Below are positions 44,566 through 55,345 of a stretch of DNA of 64,000 nucleotides, in pieces (the first letter of the stretch is position 1; every line of letters begins with the position of its first letter). The stretch is taken from positions 231,001-295,000 of the forward strand of contig CAUJNA010002179.1 of assembly GCA_963377175.1 (NCBI GenBank), written 5' to 3'. The position numbers and the translations under genes were made by a program. The notes under the pieces are model-generated. The model saw only the letters and a program-made list of their open reading frames with translations. It made no database searches and was not told the origin of the DNA. This DNA is from Effrenium voratum (taxonomy: Eukaryota > Sar > Dinophyceae > Suessiales > Symbiodiniaceae).

Positions 44566-45151
44566 GTAAACAAGCACGGAGTCTTTCTGAGGACTAAACG
44601 TCAAGCGGACTTCCAGGGACGGGTCTTGGAGGCATGGGTTTTGGTGATGTACCACTTAGTTTTATAAGGGATATTATACATGCTTTACAAGCTTGTATTG
44701 TTTGTAAGTATCCATATCCTCCAGAACCCATACCTGGTTTCTGGGGCTTGTGTGGTTGAGGATATAAGGAAGCCCCAAGTCCATTTCGAGGCGTCTGCCA
44801 AGACCCGCCAAAATGCCCACGTTCCTCTCAAGATACGAGAGAACAAGGAAGGGCACATGGAACCCAAAGTGTCCTTGTTTTGAGGGTACCCCTTTTTGTC
44901 GTGTTTGAAGGGGAAGCGAAAGGAAAACCCACCATTTCCTGGGTCACCTAAGAACAAAAACCGCCTTTTCCAATTTTCGGTGGTGTTTCAAGAACGCCAA
45001 AGGAAAACCGCCTTTCTGGGGGGGTGCAGTAAAAAAAACCAGCTGCTTTTTCCCTTTGTCCCTTTTCGGTGGTGTTTAATTGAGCGCCAAAGGAAAACCA
45101 GCCTTAAAACACAGACACCCACATGCAGGCGAGTGTTCTTTTGGTTCTGAG

Positions 45152-45290
45152 CCCGGCGCCCACTGTTGCGTCTCTTTCCCATGGGCCGTCAACCCCAGCC
45201 ACGGCCTCAACGCGCCGCTCGAAGGGACCCGATCCAAGCTGTCAGAGAGACACCCGCTGAAGGAGTCGGGGGGGATTTCTCCCCAAAAAA
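45152..45290 (+). CDS. internal exon, unknown protein
   Basis: GTGTTCTTTTGGTTCTGAG| then 46 codons plus 1 nt, CAAAAAA|GTTCCC. 77% G/C third bases. The peptide contains CVSFPWAVNPSHGLNAPLEG. Confidence 0.6.
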
Positions 45291-46076
45291 GTTCCCCCCG
45301 CACTTGTTTGGTGCCAAACATGGTTTTTGTTATCATCAGAAACCCGGGGACTTGTAAACAAGTCCTCACTCTTCGTGCGCCACCAAAATTTGTTGAATCC
45401 CGAAAACTGTTAAAATAAATGAATAAATAAATAAATACAAAAATAATCAGAAACTCGGGGAGGGAGAAAACCAAAAGCCCTACCACTCCCCGAAATCCCT
45501 TGTCAGCAGAAGTTGCAAGACTGGCGGTGGATCCGCACGCTCATCATCCACTGGTGGTACATTCTGTTGGGTTTGTTAGGTGGCGAAATGCATGAGTTCG
45601 CAACCATCCACAGTAGCACTTCGGATTGCCATGACGGACCGTGAAGGATGACCCCTCCAATTGCTCCGAATGACTCGTCACTCCTCTGTCTCGACCCAGC
45701 TTTTTTTGTTGCGACAGTCGTGCGCACCTCCCTGAAGGAAAAATGCGAAAGGTACAGCCACTTTTGGGTTTGCCATGACTCAAGTAGCCTTCAAAAACAC
45801 ACGATTTTTGTCGTGTGGACACAAATCTAACGGAGCATGCAGCCAAGCGTGTGGCGAATGTGGCACAAGTCATGGTCATGGTTTCCTTTGTCGAAAATCC
45901 TTGTTGAGGAGATCATGACCATCTCTACCAACACCAAGTAAGCTCCCAAATTGGTATTACCCACGAAACCAGGTAGAACCACCCAACGCAGGCAATTCGG
46001 GTTATGACCGTCGATCATATGGATTCTTGGTTTGTTCGAGGAAAGCAACCCTTTAGAGGGTTCTCTTATTCTTCAG

Positions 46077-46182
46077 ACACCCCCGTATCATTCATGCATT
46101 CAATCTTTGATACCACCGCTATGGCTGCGGCGCGTCGGTGCTCCGAAGCGTTTTGCCTGTTGCGCTGGCTCCCGCTGGACAG
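46077..46182 (+). CDS. internal exon, unknown protein
   Basis: TTCTCTTATTCTTCAG| acceptor and CTGGACAG|GTTTCA donor. 2 nt, 34 codons and 2 nt (TPVSFMHSIFDTTAMAAARR; then FCLLRWLPLD). Splice context is among the best in the window. Confidence 0.75.
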
Positions 46183-47473
46183 GTTTCACTCAACCCTACA
46201 AAGCACCCGCAAACTGTGTGGCTTTTCCAAAAAAAAAAGAACTTTCGGCTCCCGCATCGTGGTAGAGGTACCGGTCTGAGACGATTGACAACTTTTGCTG
46301 CTTGGCGGGAAAGCACAGTTTCAACAAACAAGTTGCGATAGATTCCCTTTAAACCACAAAGGAAAAGAAACAAATGTTCTCAAGCAGATGGGAATATACA
46401 GGCCCTATAGGGCTCCCCTCTCTGTAAACCCTCCAAACCCTATGACGACCCACCAAGTTTCTCAGGGGCCCTTGAAGCAACCCACAGTTTACTGGTGGAG
46501 TCCAAAGTTGCCACTCTAGGTCCAAACAAATGGAGAGCTGCAGCCAAATCCTCGGATGTTGTCGTGTAGGCCGCAGCCTCAAAGAATGGACGGTTGTTCG
46601 ACGTCAAATTGACAGGCTGGCTGGCTGGCGAGGGGGGGGGGGGCGGGGGGGAAAGAAGGTTCTGCCAACTTGCATTTCTTGAAGCACGTTAACCTGAGGA
46701 AGGTCTCTGTTTAAAAAAAAAGAGAGGCTAACTGAGGATAAACACCTGGTTGCAAGTCACGAGAATTCACAAACCGGATTTGAGGAATCGTCAGGGACCT
46801 TTCTTCATCTTGAGGGAAAAAACATTTCTTGATCGGAGCCCAGCAACCAGCCGCAATAGTTCTGTTCCTTTCACAGCGTCCAAGTCTAGGCTCGCAGGCT
46901 GAAGCATTAAGGTAGCAAGGGGTTCAAAGGTACAATGGATGCCTTCACTGTTGCATGTGAACCAACCACTTTTACCCACAACCCAGGTACATGAGTTAGC
47001 TTACTTGGGGCTTTGCTTGTCTTATTTGCAACATTTAGTCTGTTGCACAAGAGCCAAATTACAGGTTTGCCCCATGTTGCCCTACTTGCAATGGATGGAA
47101 CCATCCACCGCTTATTGTGAGTTCTGCCCTTGCAGCTAGAGTGCGCTGGCAAACAAAATATGGACATAACTTGACATAACTTGCAGTCTGCTCTCCAAAA
47201 CTGCTCCTACCCTGCAAACACACACGCACACGTACACAAAAAACAACTGATCCCCGCATTCCGCAAGGGGGGTATGTGGGGGGGGTTTGAGGGGTCCCAA
47301 ACAGGGCTGTGGCAGAGCACAACTCACTTTCTGACTCTAGAATTTCTTGGTTTGCAGTTGACCCCTCGGCAAGCAGTTTAACTTGTGGCTGCAATTTGAA
47401 AATGCCCTGTTTCCCTAAAAGTTAAAGTTCAAAGATCCGATACCAAATAGCACTAAAGTTTAGTCTACCCTAG

Positions 47474-47602
47474 GCTGTCCTCAGATTCCCTGCTGAAAGT
47501 TTAACTTTTAGTGGGTTCAATAAAGAAGAAACCCACACCACGAACCCAACTAAAAGCACCTGAAAAGCTAAGAAGCCGGACGATTCGCCGGAAACCACCA
47601 AG
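47474..47602 (+). mobile_element. family E introner
   Basis: CTAG|GCTGTCCTCAGATTCCC ... GCCGGAAACCACCAAG|. Confidence 0.8.
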
Positions 47603-47709
47603 CTATCTAAACTCTTTGAGGCATTGCTTCCACCCCCAGACATCCCCTCGCCGCCTAAGATCTGCATGGTCGCGGAGTGCTGGGCGCAAGGGCCTCGGCG
47701 AAAGCACTG
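47603..47709 (+). CDS. internal exon directly after a family E element
   Basis: CCACCAAG| then 35 codons plus 2 nt, CACTG|GTTGCC. Clear protein character (LSKLFEALLPPPDIPSPPKI; then MVAECWAQGPRR). Supports AAG as the working acceptor of family E in this orientation. Confidence 0.75.
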
Positions 47710-47884
47710 GTTGCCTGCTATTCTTTTCCGGGGGAGGGGAGTGGCGGGGGTTGGATGGCTGGTGGAGCCGATTCCATTTATCTAGTCGTCTTCATAGGGA
47801 ATGCAACCATAAATGGAGATCTCCAGGGGTCGAACTCCCCCTCCCCCATTCTCATACTTTAAAGGGGTGGGGATACTGGGCTTA

Positions 47885-47978
47885 GTTTGGGTTTGTGGGT
47901 TTGTGGGTTTGTGGGTTTGTGGGTTTGTGGCTTTGTGGCTTTGTGGCTTTGTGGCTTTGTGGCTTTGTGGCTTTGTTG
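47885..47978 (+). repeat. GTTTGTGG / CTTTGTGG minisatellite
   Basis: Eleven or so 8-bp units: first GGTTTGTG, then GCTTTGTG. Confidence 0.95.
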
Positions 47979-48408
47979 CTTGTCTTGATTGCTTGCGCTC
48001 TGTGGTTGGATATGTTTGTTCATTTTCTAGCTGGGCGGGCGATTCCCAGATCCGGAGAAACTCCGATCCAAATGGTTCACCCTCAAGGGCGGCTAACCTT
48101 CTCCATCCCATTTTGGTTTGGGGGTCCAAACGGGGGGTCCTTAGGTTTCCTTGGGCAGTGTCAGTTTTGGGGAGCCCTGTCCAATTCTTTGAGGGACACC
48201 AGAAAAAAGTCAGTAATGTTGTGGGGCCATGTCCGAATGAGACAAACCCAAGCACATTGGGGAAACAAGAGGATCCTGTGGATAGAGGCAACATCTTGCT
48301 CACAAACTTGCAATAAGAAATCCCCATCTTTGGATGGCCATGGAAAAAAACTCCTGCCTGGCTTGGTGGTGAGGTCCTCCACAAAGGGGGTCCTCTGAAA
48401 AACATCCT

Positions 48409-48511
48409 GTGGATGGACGAAAATCATTTCGCACCACCTAAGGAACCATGGGAAACCATAACGTTTGTTGGTATGTACCAAGGGAATCGGTGCAGGATTT
48501 CGTCCATCCAA
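48409..48511 (-). mobile_element. family D element, opposite orientation
   Basis: CT|GTGGATGGACGAAAATCATT ... GCAGGATTTCGTCCATCCA. Confidence 0.8.
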
Positions 48512-48690
48512 ATGGAAGTGAAAACCCACTCAACCCCTCAACGGGAGGCGCCCAAGGCAACCGGGCGGGGGGCGGGGCCAGGGTTACAAACATCTTCTTC
48601 CGATGGAAGAGAAAAAACTTCCACAGTTTTCCAACAACCGCCCGCCCATGCAACGGGGGGCGAGGCTTTCACCGGTTTTTTCGGCCTCAG

Positions 48691-48868
48691 CTCGGAAGGG
48701 AAGGAGCCCGTCGCCTCGGAACTCGCTCGAAGGCGTCGAAGGCGAAGTCGTTGAAGGCTGAGGCGCCCCGCGGCAGAAGACCACCAGCTCCAAGGCCTTC
48801 GCGTTCGCCAGGCGGCAGGCCATGCGGTTGGCGCCTGGACTGGCGCCAGGCGTGTGGAGTGGAGGGGG
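48691..48868 (+). CDS. internal exon, basic protein region
   Basis: CCGGTTTTTTCGGCCTCAG| then 59 codons plus 1 nt to GGGGG|GTCCTG. Only this frame stays open to the donor; the other two + frames close early. Arg/Lys/Pro-rich (TRSKASKAKSLKAEAPRGRR; then CGWRLDWRQACGVEG), likely disordered. Confidence 0.6.
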
Positions 48869-48954
48869 GTCCTGAGGGTTGAAGAGCCTCCCTGGGATTA
48901 GTAGGGGGGGACCCCCCAAATTTAACCTACCCTAGAATCACATCTCGAGGTACA

Positions 48955-49190
48955 GTTTGTTTGTTTAGTCTTGCTGAAGCTTCCTTTTAAGATTGGACTC
49001 AAGTTTCTATTTGATTCGGTATTGGTGGACTTGAGATTCCAGTTGATTTAGTATTGCTGGAGCTTCCGTGTGAGATCTGGAACTGAGTTTCCAACTTGAA
49101 AAAGGCTTGGTAAGAGTTTGAGGCAGGTGTGCATGAGGTAGCCAGCTTGGGGGAGGTTTGGTAGGAGTGCACGAGGTAGCCAACGCACGG
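48955..49190 (+). repeat. two diverged tandem duplications
   Basis: TTAGT(C/A)TTGCTG(A/G)AGCTTCC recurs at about 48965 and 49049. GTTTG(A/G)...GTG(C)A...GAGGTAGCCA recurs at about 49115 and 49155. Confidence 0.65.
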
Positions 49191-50120
49191 GCTAAACATT
49201 AGAACGAAACATCTTTGAAGACAAAGCCTTCTTTTGCCCTCAAAGCTTCAGCCAAAACAAAGCCCTCCTTGAAGGAGAAAGCCACCATTGCAAGGAAAGA
49301 TTAAGCAAGAACAAGAGTACCACCAAGGACGAAACAGCTGCAGCAGACCCAGTTGAGGACCTGCAGCTGACTTTCAAGAAAGGAGAGGAGGTGAGAGTTG
49401 TCAATGAAGAAGCAGGTCCCTTGCAGTATGGCAAAGAAGGCAGTTTTGAAGATGCGCAGCCAGCTGCAGCTTCAGTATTCACAGACAATGGTGCGATTGG
49501 CTTGCAAGCTGCAGCACTTGCAGCTGAAAGACAGTTCCCGGAAGAAGGCGGGCAGCCGTGTGGAAGCAGTTTACACAGCTTGGCAGGCAGCAAATGAATT
49601 TCTGCAGCTTTCGCCCTGGGAGTTGAAACAGAAGTAGTTGCGCCAGCGGCAAAGATGGGCTGGCTGGGGGCACATAGTTTTAAGCTGGCACCTGCTCAGA
49701 TGGCAGTTCTCAGGCCACGAGGTTTTTGGAGAGCTGGCTTGTGCAGAGCGCACCTACGAGATTTACATGGAAGAGTGGAAAGAAGAGCTGCAGCTGGTAA
49801 GGAAGGTGCACAAATGGTGTCAATTCTGGCCAGCACCCCAGCTCATTGGGCCTTGCTAGTAGTTGGTCTTCTTCAGATGCAGCTTGGCAGTTCTGCAGAG
49901 ACACCTTGGCAGATGAGCCTTGGCAGCCCTCGCAGCTCCCTCAGAGTTGCCAGCCGAACTCGCAGGTGCAACGGGAGGCAAACCGCAGGTGCCGTGGCCA
50001 CCTTGCCAGAGCCCTGTTGGCACAGAGCAGCGAGAGGCCTGGCAGCTCTGTGCAAGCAGCTGGCAGAAGTTGAGAAAGTCGAGGCAGAAGTGGAGCCAAA
50101 GCAAATGTCCAACACAAGGC
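49191..50120 (+). pseudogene. intron-poor, purine- and CAG-rich coding block with frame breaks
   Basis: One + frame runs from 49191 to a stop at 49597 (KDETAAADPVEDLQLTFKKG; later FPEEGGQPCG). A second frame runs 49398-49635, ends in TAG, and continues open in the same frame to 49859 (FGELACAERTYEIYMEEWKE). A third covers 49846-50073. Peptides share AWQ and LQL-type motifs and differ in composition from the exons around. It could be a decayed retrocopy, or exons with introns I cannot see. Family unknown. Confidence 0.45.
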
Positions 50121-50409
50121 GGGGCGCGGGGGGGGGGGGGGGCTGGGTGCTTGTCCTTATTTCAGGTGGCTTTACTATGTTTTTGGCCACCTGCTTGTCT
50201 CTATTCCATTTACTAATGCCAGGTTGACATTGCACAAGTGTCCGTGGAAAATCCCCAACTAGCTCGAGGAATTTCGAAGTTCCGGCAACCACAAAGCAGC
50301 TAAGCTTATCTACTATAGACACCCCACTAGACACCCCACTTCCCGAGTGGAGGGTTAAGCTGTTTGCTAGCCACCGAAATGGCCTGCCCAAAAAAAGTGA
50401 CTAAATTGG

Positions 50410-50517
50410 GCTGTCCTCAGATCCCCTACTAAGAGTTTAACTTGTGGGGTAAATGCGGAAACCCAACCACTCAACCCACCAAAAAGCTAAGGAACCGGAT
50501 GGCTGGGAAGGAACAAG
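50410..50517 (+). mobile_element. family E element
   Basis: TTGG|GCTGTCCTCAGATCCCC ... GGCTGGGAAGGAACAAG. Confidence 0.75.
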
Positions 50518-50554
50518 CAAAGTTCAGGACCTACCCCCACTAAACGAACTGGAT

Positions 50555-50712
50555 GGCTGGGAACCAACAAAGCCTTCAGCAAAAAAGAAATCATTCACCC
50601 ATATGCTTAAGCAACTCTCCGTTCATTTGAACAAGTAACCAACAAAGTTTTCAGCAAGAACTAAAACATTCACCCCTTTTCTTGGAGCACCTCTCCGCTG
50701 CTTCAACAAGTA
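50555..50712 (+). repeat. tandem duplication, about 76 bp
   Basis: ACCAACAAAG(C/T)(C/T)TTCAGCAA ... CATTCACCC ... ACAAGTAA occurs twice. Confidence 0.85.
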
Positions 50713-50733
50713 AAGTCCGTAGCTCGGAACTCA

Positions 50734-50854
50734 AGTGAGACACTCCGGCCGGCGATTTCTCCCTCTCGCCTGGCACCGCCTCTGGCCGACAAGACCCAGC
50801 GGTCGGGTTCACAGGCGCGACGTCCTCGGGTTCACAAGGCGGGCAAGCCATTTC
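50734..50854 (+). CDS. candidate exon, unknown
   Basis: GGAACTCAAG| acceptor and TTTCGAG|GTTCAA donor around a G/C-wobble-rich stretch. Open frames are ETLRPAISPSRLAPPLADKT and TPAGDFSLSPGTASGRQDPA; I cannot decide between them. Confidence 0.45.
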
Positions 50855-50886
50855 GAGGTTCAAAAAAAACCGTCTGGTAAGTCTTG

Positions 50887-51002
50887 GTTGGCGATGGAAG
50901 GGGAGCAAATATTTTCTCAAGTTTTGGCAGTTAAGTGGTTGGATTTCAACCACTACACCACCATAAGCAAAAATGTAGAATGTTGCCCAACAACAACCAT
51001 GA
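50887..51002 (+). mobile_element. family F element
   Basis: GTTGGCGATGGAAGGGGAG ... TTGCCCAACAACAACCATG with the inner GGTTGGATTTCAACCACTAC palindrome. Confidence 0.85.
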
Positions 51003-51273
51003 AGTAGGTGTTCACTGGGGTAGTCCCCTTATCTACCAGGTTCCTAACCAGAACTCCCTGTAGCTCCAAAGCTCCCTCTTTTGGATACCCCAAGCTCCTT
51101 GGCTGCAGGTAGTTGTAGCCATGTTATACCCTACTTACCATGTTGGTTGAGCACCCAAGGTAAGCAGGGGAAACCATTGGTAAAACCTGGTGAGAAACTT
51201 GTCTACTGCGAGTCCCCCTAAGCAAACCTCCCTATTTGCATGCTTTAGTCACTTCGCAAGTCAGTTGTACTTG

Positions 51274-51384
51274 GTTGACGTTGGAAGGGGAGCAAAACAA
51301 ATTCTCAAATTTTAGCAGTTCAGTGGGGATTTCCCGCGAAACCACACTAGGCAAACATGTAAAATGTTTCCCAGCAACAACCAG
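51274..51384 (+). mobile_element. family F element
   Basis: GTTGACGTTGGAAGGGGAG ... TTTCCCAGCAACAACCAG. Confidence 0.85.
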
Positions 51385-51512
51385 GTGTAACCATGCAGCC
51401 TACCCCAGTTACAACCAGCGACCTTGGTTGCAACCACCTTGCCCGTGGGCAAGGAACATTGAAGTAAGTCTGTGGGGGAGGTCCCGTCAACGGCAACTTG
51501 GGCTCCGTTGAG

Positions 51513-51673
51513 CAGTCGACATGTGCGAATCCTTCACCGAGCGCGTGGTCTGGAACAGGTGCGTTGCCTCTTAGTTTTGCCATGGATAGTTTCCTCTGGT
51601 TGACTACTATAGCAACTGAAAGCGAAGGACCAGACTCATCTGAGGAATTCATCTCGATGCTTCCCCACTTCAG
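51513..51673 (+). CDS. internal exon, unknown protein
   Basis: GGGCTCCGTTGAG| then 53 codons plus 2 nt, CACTTCAG|GTTGAC. Peptide QSTCANPSPSAWSGTGALPL, then FLWLTTIATESEGPDSSEEF. A minus frame (NSSDESGPSLSVAIVVNQRK) mirrors it. Confidence 0.55.
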
Positions 51674-51933
51674 GTTGACTTGCTTGGATTCTTTTGAACA
51701 AGGAGGTAACCATAGCAAAAATGATGGGACCCTGCTGGATCAAACCCTCGGTTGATGCATACAGCAGCCAAAATAATTACCAAAGTTGACTTGCCCTGTG
51801 AACAGCGGGTTCACAGCGGGAACGAGGACAAACGCAGAGCTGGGCTTGAAACGGGCAGACTGGCCTGGCATGAAAAGAATTCTTTCACAGACTTGGGTTG
51901 GAACCACCGCCCAGGCGGCCCGAGGGCTTTCAG

Positions 51934-51995
51934 GTGCTCAACCAGGCAACGGGTCCCAGAGGTGTCTCGGGCACATCCGCTATCCCCCAGAAGAG
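51934..51995 (+). CDS. candidate short exon, unknown
   Basis: CGAGGGCTTTCAG|G acceptor to CAGAAGAG|GTTGGC donor, 62 nt. All three frames are open (one reads AQPGNGSQRCLGHIRYPPEE). The surrounding 51760-52080 is open in several frames and could be a longer exon. Confidence 0.4.
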
Positions 51996-52753
51996 GTTGG
52001 CGGGCCGCCAATCACTTTTACGGGGCAAGCAAAACAAGGTCACGTTTAGGCTGGCCCTTGCAAGCAACTGGAATTTGACCTGCTGATGCGGAATGGAGGA
52101 GAGAGCAGCATCTTGCGCCTGCATCCGCATTTTTTGAGGCAGTGGTCCCAAAATGTCACTTCTTCTTTAGTGGTTGTGCAATCCTTTTTGCCACATAGAT
52201 GACTGGAGTGTCTCTCTGGGTACTGTCTTAAGAGGAAATATGGGGAACCGTGTGACTAAGAGGGATTCTGCTTCACCCAGTCCACACCTGCTGTCCCCCT
52301 CCTTTCAGCAAAGCCCTGATTAGAACAGTTCTCTACAATCCGAAGCCGGCTTTTTCTATTGGGTCATCAAAGTCTGCAACTGGGGTAGCTTTCCTTTGAA
52401 CCCAACAACCTCAAGAAGGGTACCCTCCAAAAAAGGACGGACCCAACCCAAACTTGTTTAATTTCCATTTGAGACGAAAGCCACTGGGCTCCCATGCAAT
52501 GGGCCACCTCCGGAACTGCACTGCCACCAACGGGAACTCCATCATCATCTGAACGGCAAAGGCGGAAAGCTTTGAGAGTGTCTTCGTTTGAGGCCTCCCT
52601 CAAACCCTCAAACTACCAAACAAAACAGAATTCGCCCCATAGTTTTGGGGCGCAATACCTCATTGTTTTGTTCAGGGACATTTGAGGTTTAGGTAGCTTT
52701 TTTGTGGGGTTGGCTTAAAGGAAACCAAAAGCTGAAAACCACCATGTGTGTGT

Positions 52754-52772
52754 ATATATATATATATATATT
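52754..52772 (+). repeat. (TA)n microsatellite
   Basis: TATATATA run after GTGTGTG. Confidence 0.9.
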
Positions 52773-52837
52773 TGGGGGGAAGGGGGTTCGCTAGAAAAGA
52801 TGAAATGCGTCGAATACCTATCGGCTTTGCTTCTATC

Positions 52838-53049
52838 TCACTTGCCCCGCGACCTAAGGGTGATCACCTTTTGGCCCCTTTACTAAAAGTCGTAGCCCGA
52901 GAAGAAAAACACTCCGCTTCCTGTCAGAACTTCTCGTAGCTCCTTAGCTACCTCTTTAAACGCAAAAATTTGGATACCCCCAGCTCCTTGGCTCCGTTCC
53001 AACCGCCAGCCAGACCAGGTTAAACGGTCGATCCGTTTTGGGCGAGTGA
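52838..53049 (+). mobile_element. family G element with insertion
   Basis: CTCACTTGCCCCGCGACC ... GTTTTGGGCGAGTGAG. About 100 bp of foreign sequence lies between the arms. Confidence 0.6.
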
Positions 53050-54303
53050 GAGATGGATAGAAAGGTGTATCTGCGAGCACCAGGTCGCAGAACCACCTAG
53101 TCAAAGGCTTGGGCAGGACATGAAAGGCACGCCCGAATTTCCACACAGCTCAGGGAATTTCCCCATGCCCTCTTGGGGGAAAAAAAAAAAAAAACAAATT
53201 ATTGTCTGGGGCGCATAATTACGGCTGTGTGTGTCGTTTTGAGGGTACCCCTTTCAACCCAAATAAAGACCCTGCTTCTTGGGGAATTCATTCATTGTGA
53301 CACATACCCATAGTCATCTTGATAACCTTTGACGGGATATGGTAAACTCAATTGACTCAACTCCTGTGGCCAAACACTTCGTTTGACACTAAGGCTGTCC
53401 TCCGGAAAAGGTCGACGCTCAGAAACGGTATGATGAGCATCGAGTTTGTTTTAAAGCAAAGTGATAGTGGGGAAATTGAAATTGGGGAAGTTGAATCGGA
53501 CCCCAGAAGCCAGGGCCGTTCCTTCTGTTGGAAGCTCTACACTTTAGGCAAGTCCGCACATATTTGACGAGAGTGTTGTTTGTAATTTGACATCCTCTAG
53601 AAGATTCTAGTTGCGTGTTCGGCCCAGTAACTGGACAGTTACGTGAACTCCACTTGGGAAGCCAATCAACAAGTTATGACATGTACAAACCAGCTTGCTC
53701 GCCAATCAAGGATCAGTTGAAGTTGGAGTCCTTTGAGAAAGCTAGGGCCCTTTTGTTGGGTCGGAAAAGCCGTACCCGCCCTGTTGGGTTGGTTTAAAGT
53801 TGGGTTCAAATTCACCCTCCAAATGGTGGCAAGGGAAGTCGGCTCACCCAGGCGAAAACATCAAAGTCGCCAAAAAAAGCCCGGATATTACTAAACGGTC
53901 CATCCAAAACTCATGGCGCAACAAAAGGGGGTTCTCCTCCGCACTCATCTGGCCAGGGCACCGTCCCCTCACCTCCATCTACCTGGGCAAAGTATTATCT
54001 GGTGCTCAGCAGGGAATGAGGGAATGACCTCCCTTGTACTTCCTTTAAGGGGACGCCTGGGTTCATTCCCACAATCTCTACTGAGCACCAGCAAGATTAT
54101 TGTATACAAACAAAGCAAACAAACTAGCATCAGGGCTTGTCGCTCGATCTACCCCCGAAACGGTGCCCAGATGTTTGCCGCATCGATTACGTGTCAAAAT
54201 AGGGAGGGCCTGAAAGCCAAACATGGTGGTTCTTTCTTGGGAACCCAACACTGGGAAATCAGATCCGGTCGATTCGCTTGGTTTTCCTTTGGCTCCACTT
54301 TTA
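53050..54303. other. no confident gene
   Basis: A poly-A run at 53180-53194 and a family J element at 54000-54092 are present. Weak + frames (near 53360-53560 and 53700-53790) lack good splice sites. Confidence 0.4.
54000..54092 (+). mobile_element. family J element
   Basis: CTGGTGCTCAGCAGGGAATG ... CTCTACTGAGCACCAGCAAG. The ends give |GTGCTCAG and GAGCACCAG|. Confidence 0.85.
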
Positions 54304-54392
54304 CCTAGAGTCTCCATGACCCTTAGAGCGTATGGTTATGACCCCTTCATGTTGGACAACGACCCCATGTTGAAAGGTCATGGAGACTCCAA
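54304..54392 (+). mobile_element. family C element
   Basis: CCTAGAGTCTCCATGACCC ... AGGTCATGGAGACTCCAAG. Confidence 0.85.
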
Positions 54393-54412
54393 GTATACTT
54401 CCCGAAAGCTTG

Positions 54413-54492
54413 GTTGACGGGTTAGCAGTTCAGTGGGGATATCCCACTAAACCAAAAATGTAAACTTTTTCCCAACAACAACCATGAAAAAG
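54413..54492 (+). mobile_element. family F introner, internally shortened
   Basis: GTTGACGG then the GGGTTAGCAGTTCAGTGG core, then TTTTTCCCAACAACAACCATG, ending AAAAAG at the exon edge. Confidence 0.8.
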
Positions 54493-54609
54493 GTGCCCGA
54501 ATTGAAATCAGTGTGGCTCGCCCTTCGATTCGAACGAACAGCGGATTCGACCTGGGCATTCACGGAGGCTTGGATGGCCACCAAGCGCGCCGCCTATCCG
54601 AAGGGCTCG
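54493..54609 (+). CDS. internal exon bounded by two introner families
   Basis: 39 codons, phase 0 at both ends, between CATGAAAAAG| (family F) and GGCTCG|GTGTGG (family D). Very protein-like: VPELKSVWLALRFERTADST then WAFTEAWMATKRAAYPKGS. No family recognised. Confidence 0.8.
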
Positions 54610-54806
54610 GTGTGGGTGGACGACATCATGACGACCACGTTGAAACCAGATATATATATATATATGTATTTATTTATACATATATATCTATATAAATATA
54701 TATGTATACATGTTTCAAACCATAACGTTTATTGGTACTCATGTTGGAGCATCGACTCCTTCCAGGGTTTCTGAAGCCTGGTGCGCAGTGGATTTCGCAA
54801 CCATCT
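54610..54806 (-). mobile_element. family D introner swollen by (TA)n
   Basis: GTGTGGGTGGACGACATC at the left; CAAACCATAACGTTTATTGG and GTGCGCAGTGGATTTCGCAA at the right. About 65 bp of TATATA/TTTATA sits in the middle. Confidence 0.7.
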
Positions 54807-54989
54807 AAGCCCCCCGGTTCAGTGGGATCTTTTTTTACGCCCCACGGACACTGGGGACGTCTTCACTTGACCTCGGCCTTCTGCTTTTCGAAGCCATTGA
54901 AAAGACTTGCGCTGTGCTACCATGTCACTAACCAGAACTCCGAGCGGTAGCTCCGAACCGCTCTCTCTCTCTCCCTTTTTCCCGGTTAG

Positions 54990-55180
54990 GTTGTTGGCCC
55001 CATTCCAACCACCAGCTAGTTTGGGTCATGAGTCATTCTCTTCACACAAGAGCTTGGCGGAGGGGCCTTGCAAGGCACCATCAGCAGCACATCGCAGGGA
55101 AGCTGTGGCACATGTCTTCTGGTTGTTTAGATCCTTTCAGCAGCAAAAAGCATGAGGAACTTGGGACACTTGTTGTGGAG
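54990..55180 (+). CDS. internal exon, unknown protein
   Basis: Superb acceptor (CTCTCCCTTTTTCCCGGTTAG|G); 2 nt plus 63 codons; GTGGAG|GTCCGG. The frame reading LVWVMSHSLHTRAWRRGLAR then SSKKHEELGTLVVE is open to the donor. A second frame (HESFSSHKSLAEGPC) ends at a TGA before it. Confidence 0.7.
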
Positions 55181-55255
55181 GTCCGGGGGAAAAACTTTCT
55201 AAAATATTGGCCCCTCAAACAATGTTTCAGAATCTGAATAGGCAGCACAACTGTC

Positions 55256-55345
55256 CCTGGAGTCTCCATGACCCTTCAAAATGTGGTCATGACCCTTGAC
55301 ATTTTGGTAACGACCCCATGTGTGAAGGGTCATGGAGATTCCAGG
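55256..55345 (+). mobile_element. family C element
   Basis: CCTGGAGTCTCCATGACCC ... AGGGTCATGGAGATTCCAGG. Confidence 0.9.

Noticed and set aside
47885..47978. Regular short repeats, considered as a CRISPR-like array
   Set aside because: Units are 8 bp with no unique spacers; it is a minisatellite.
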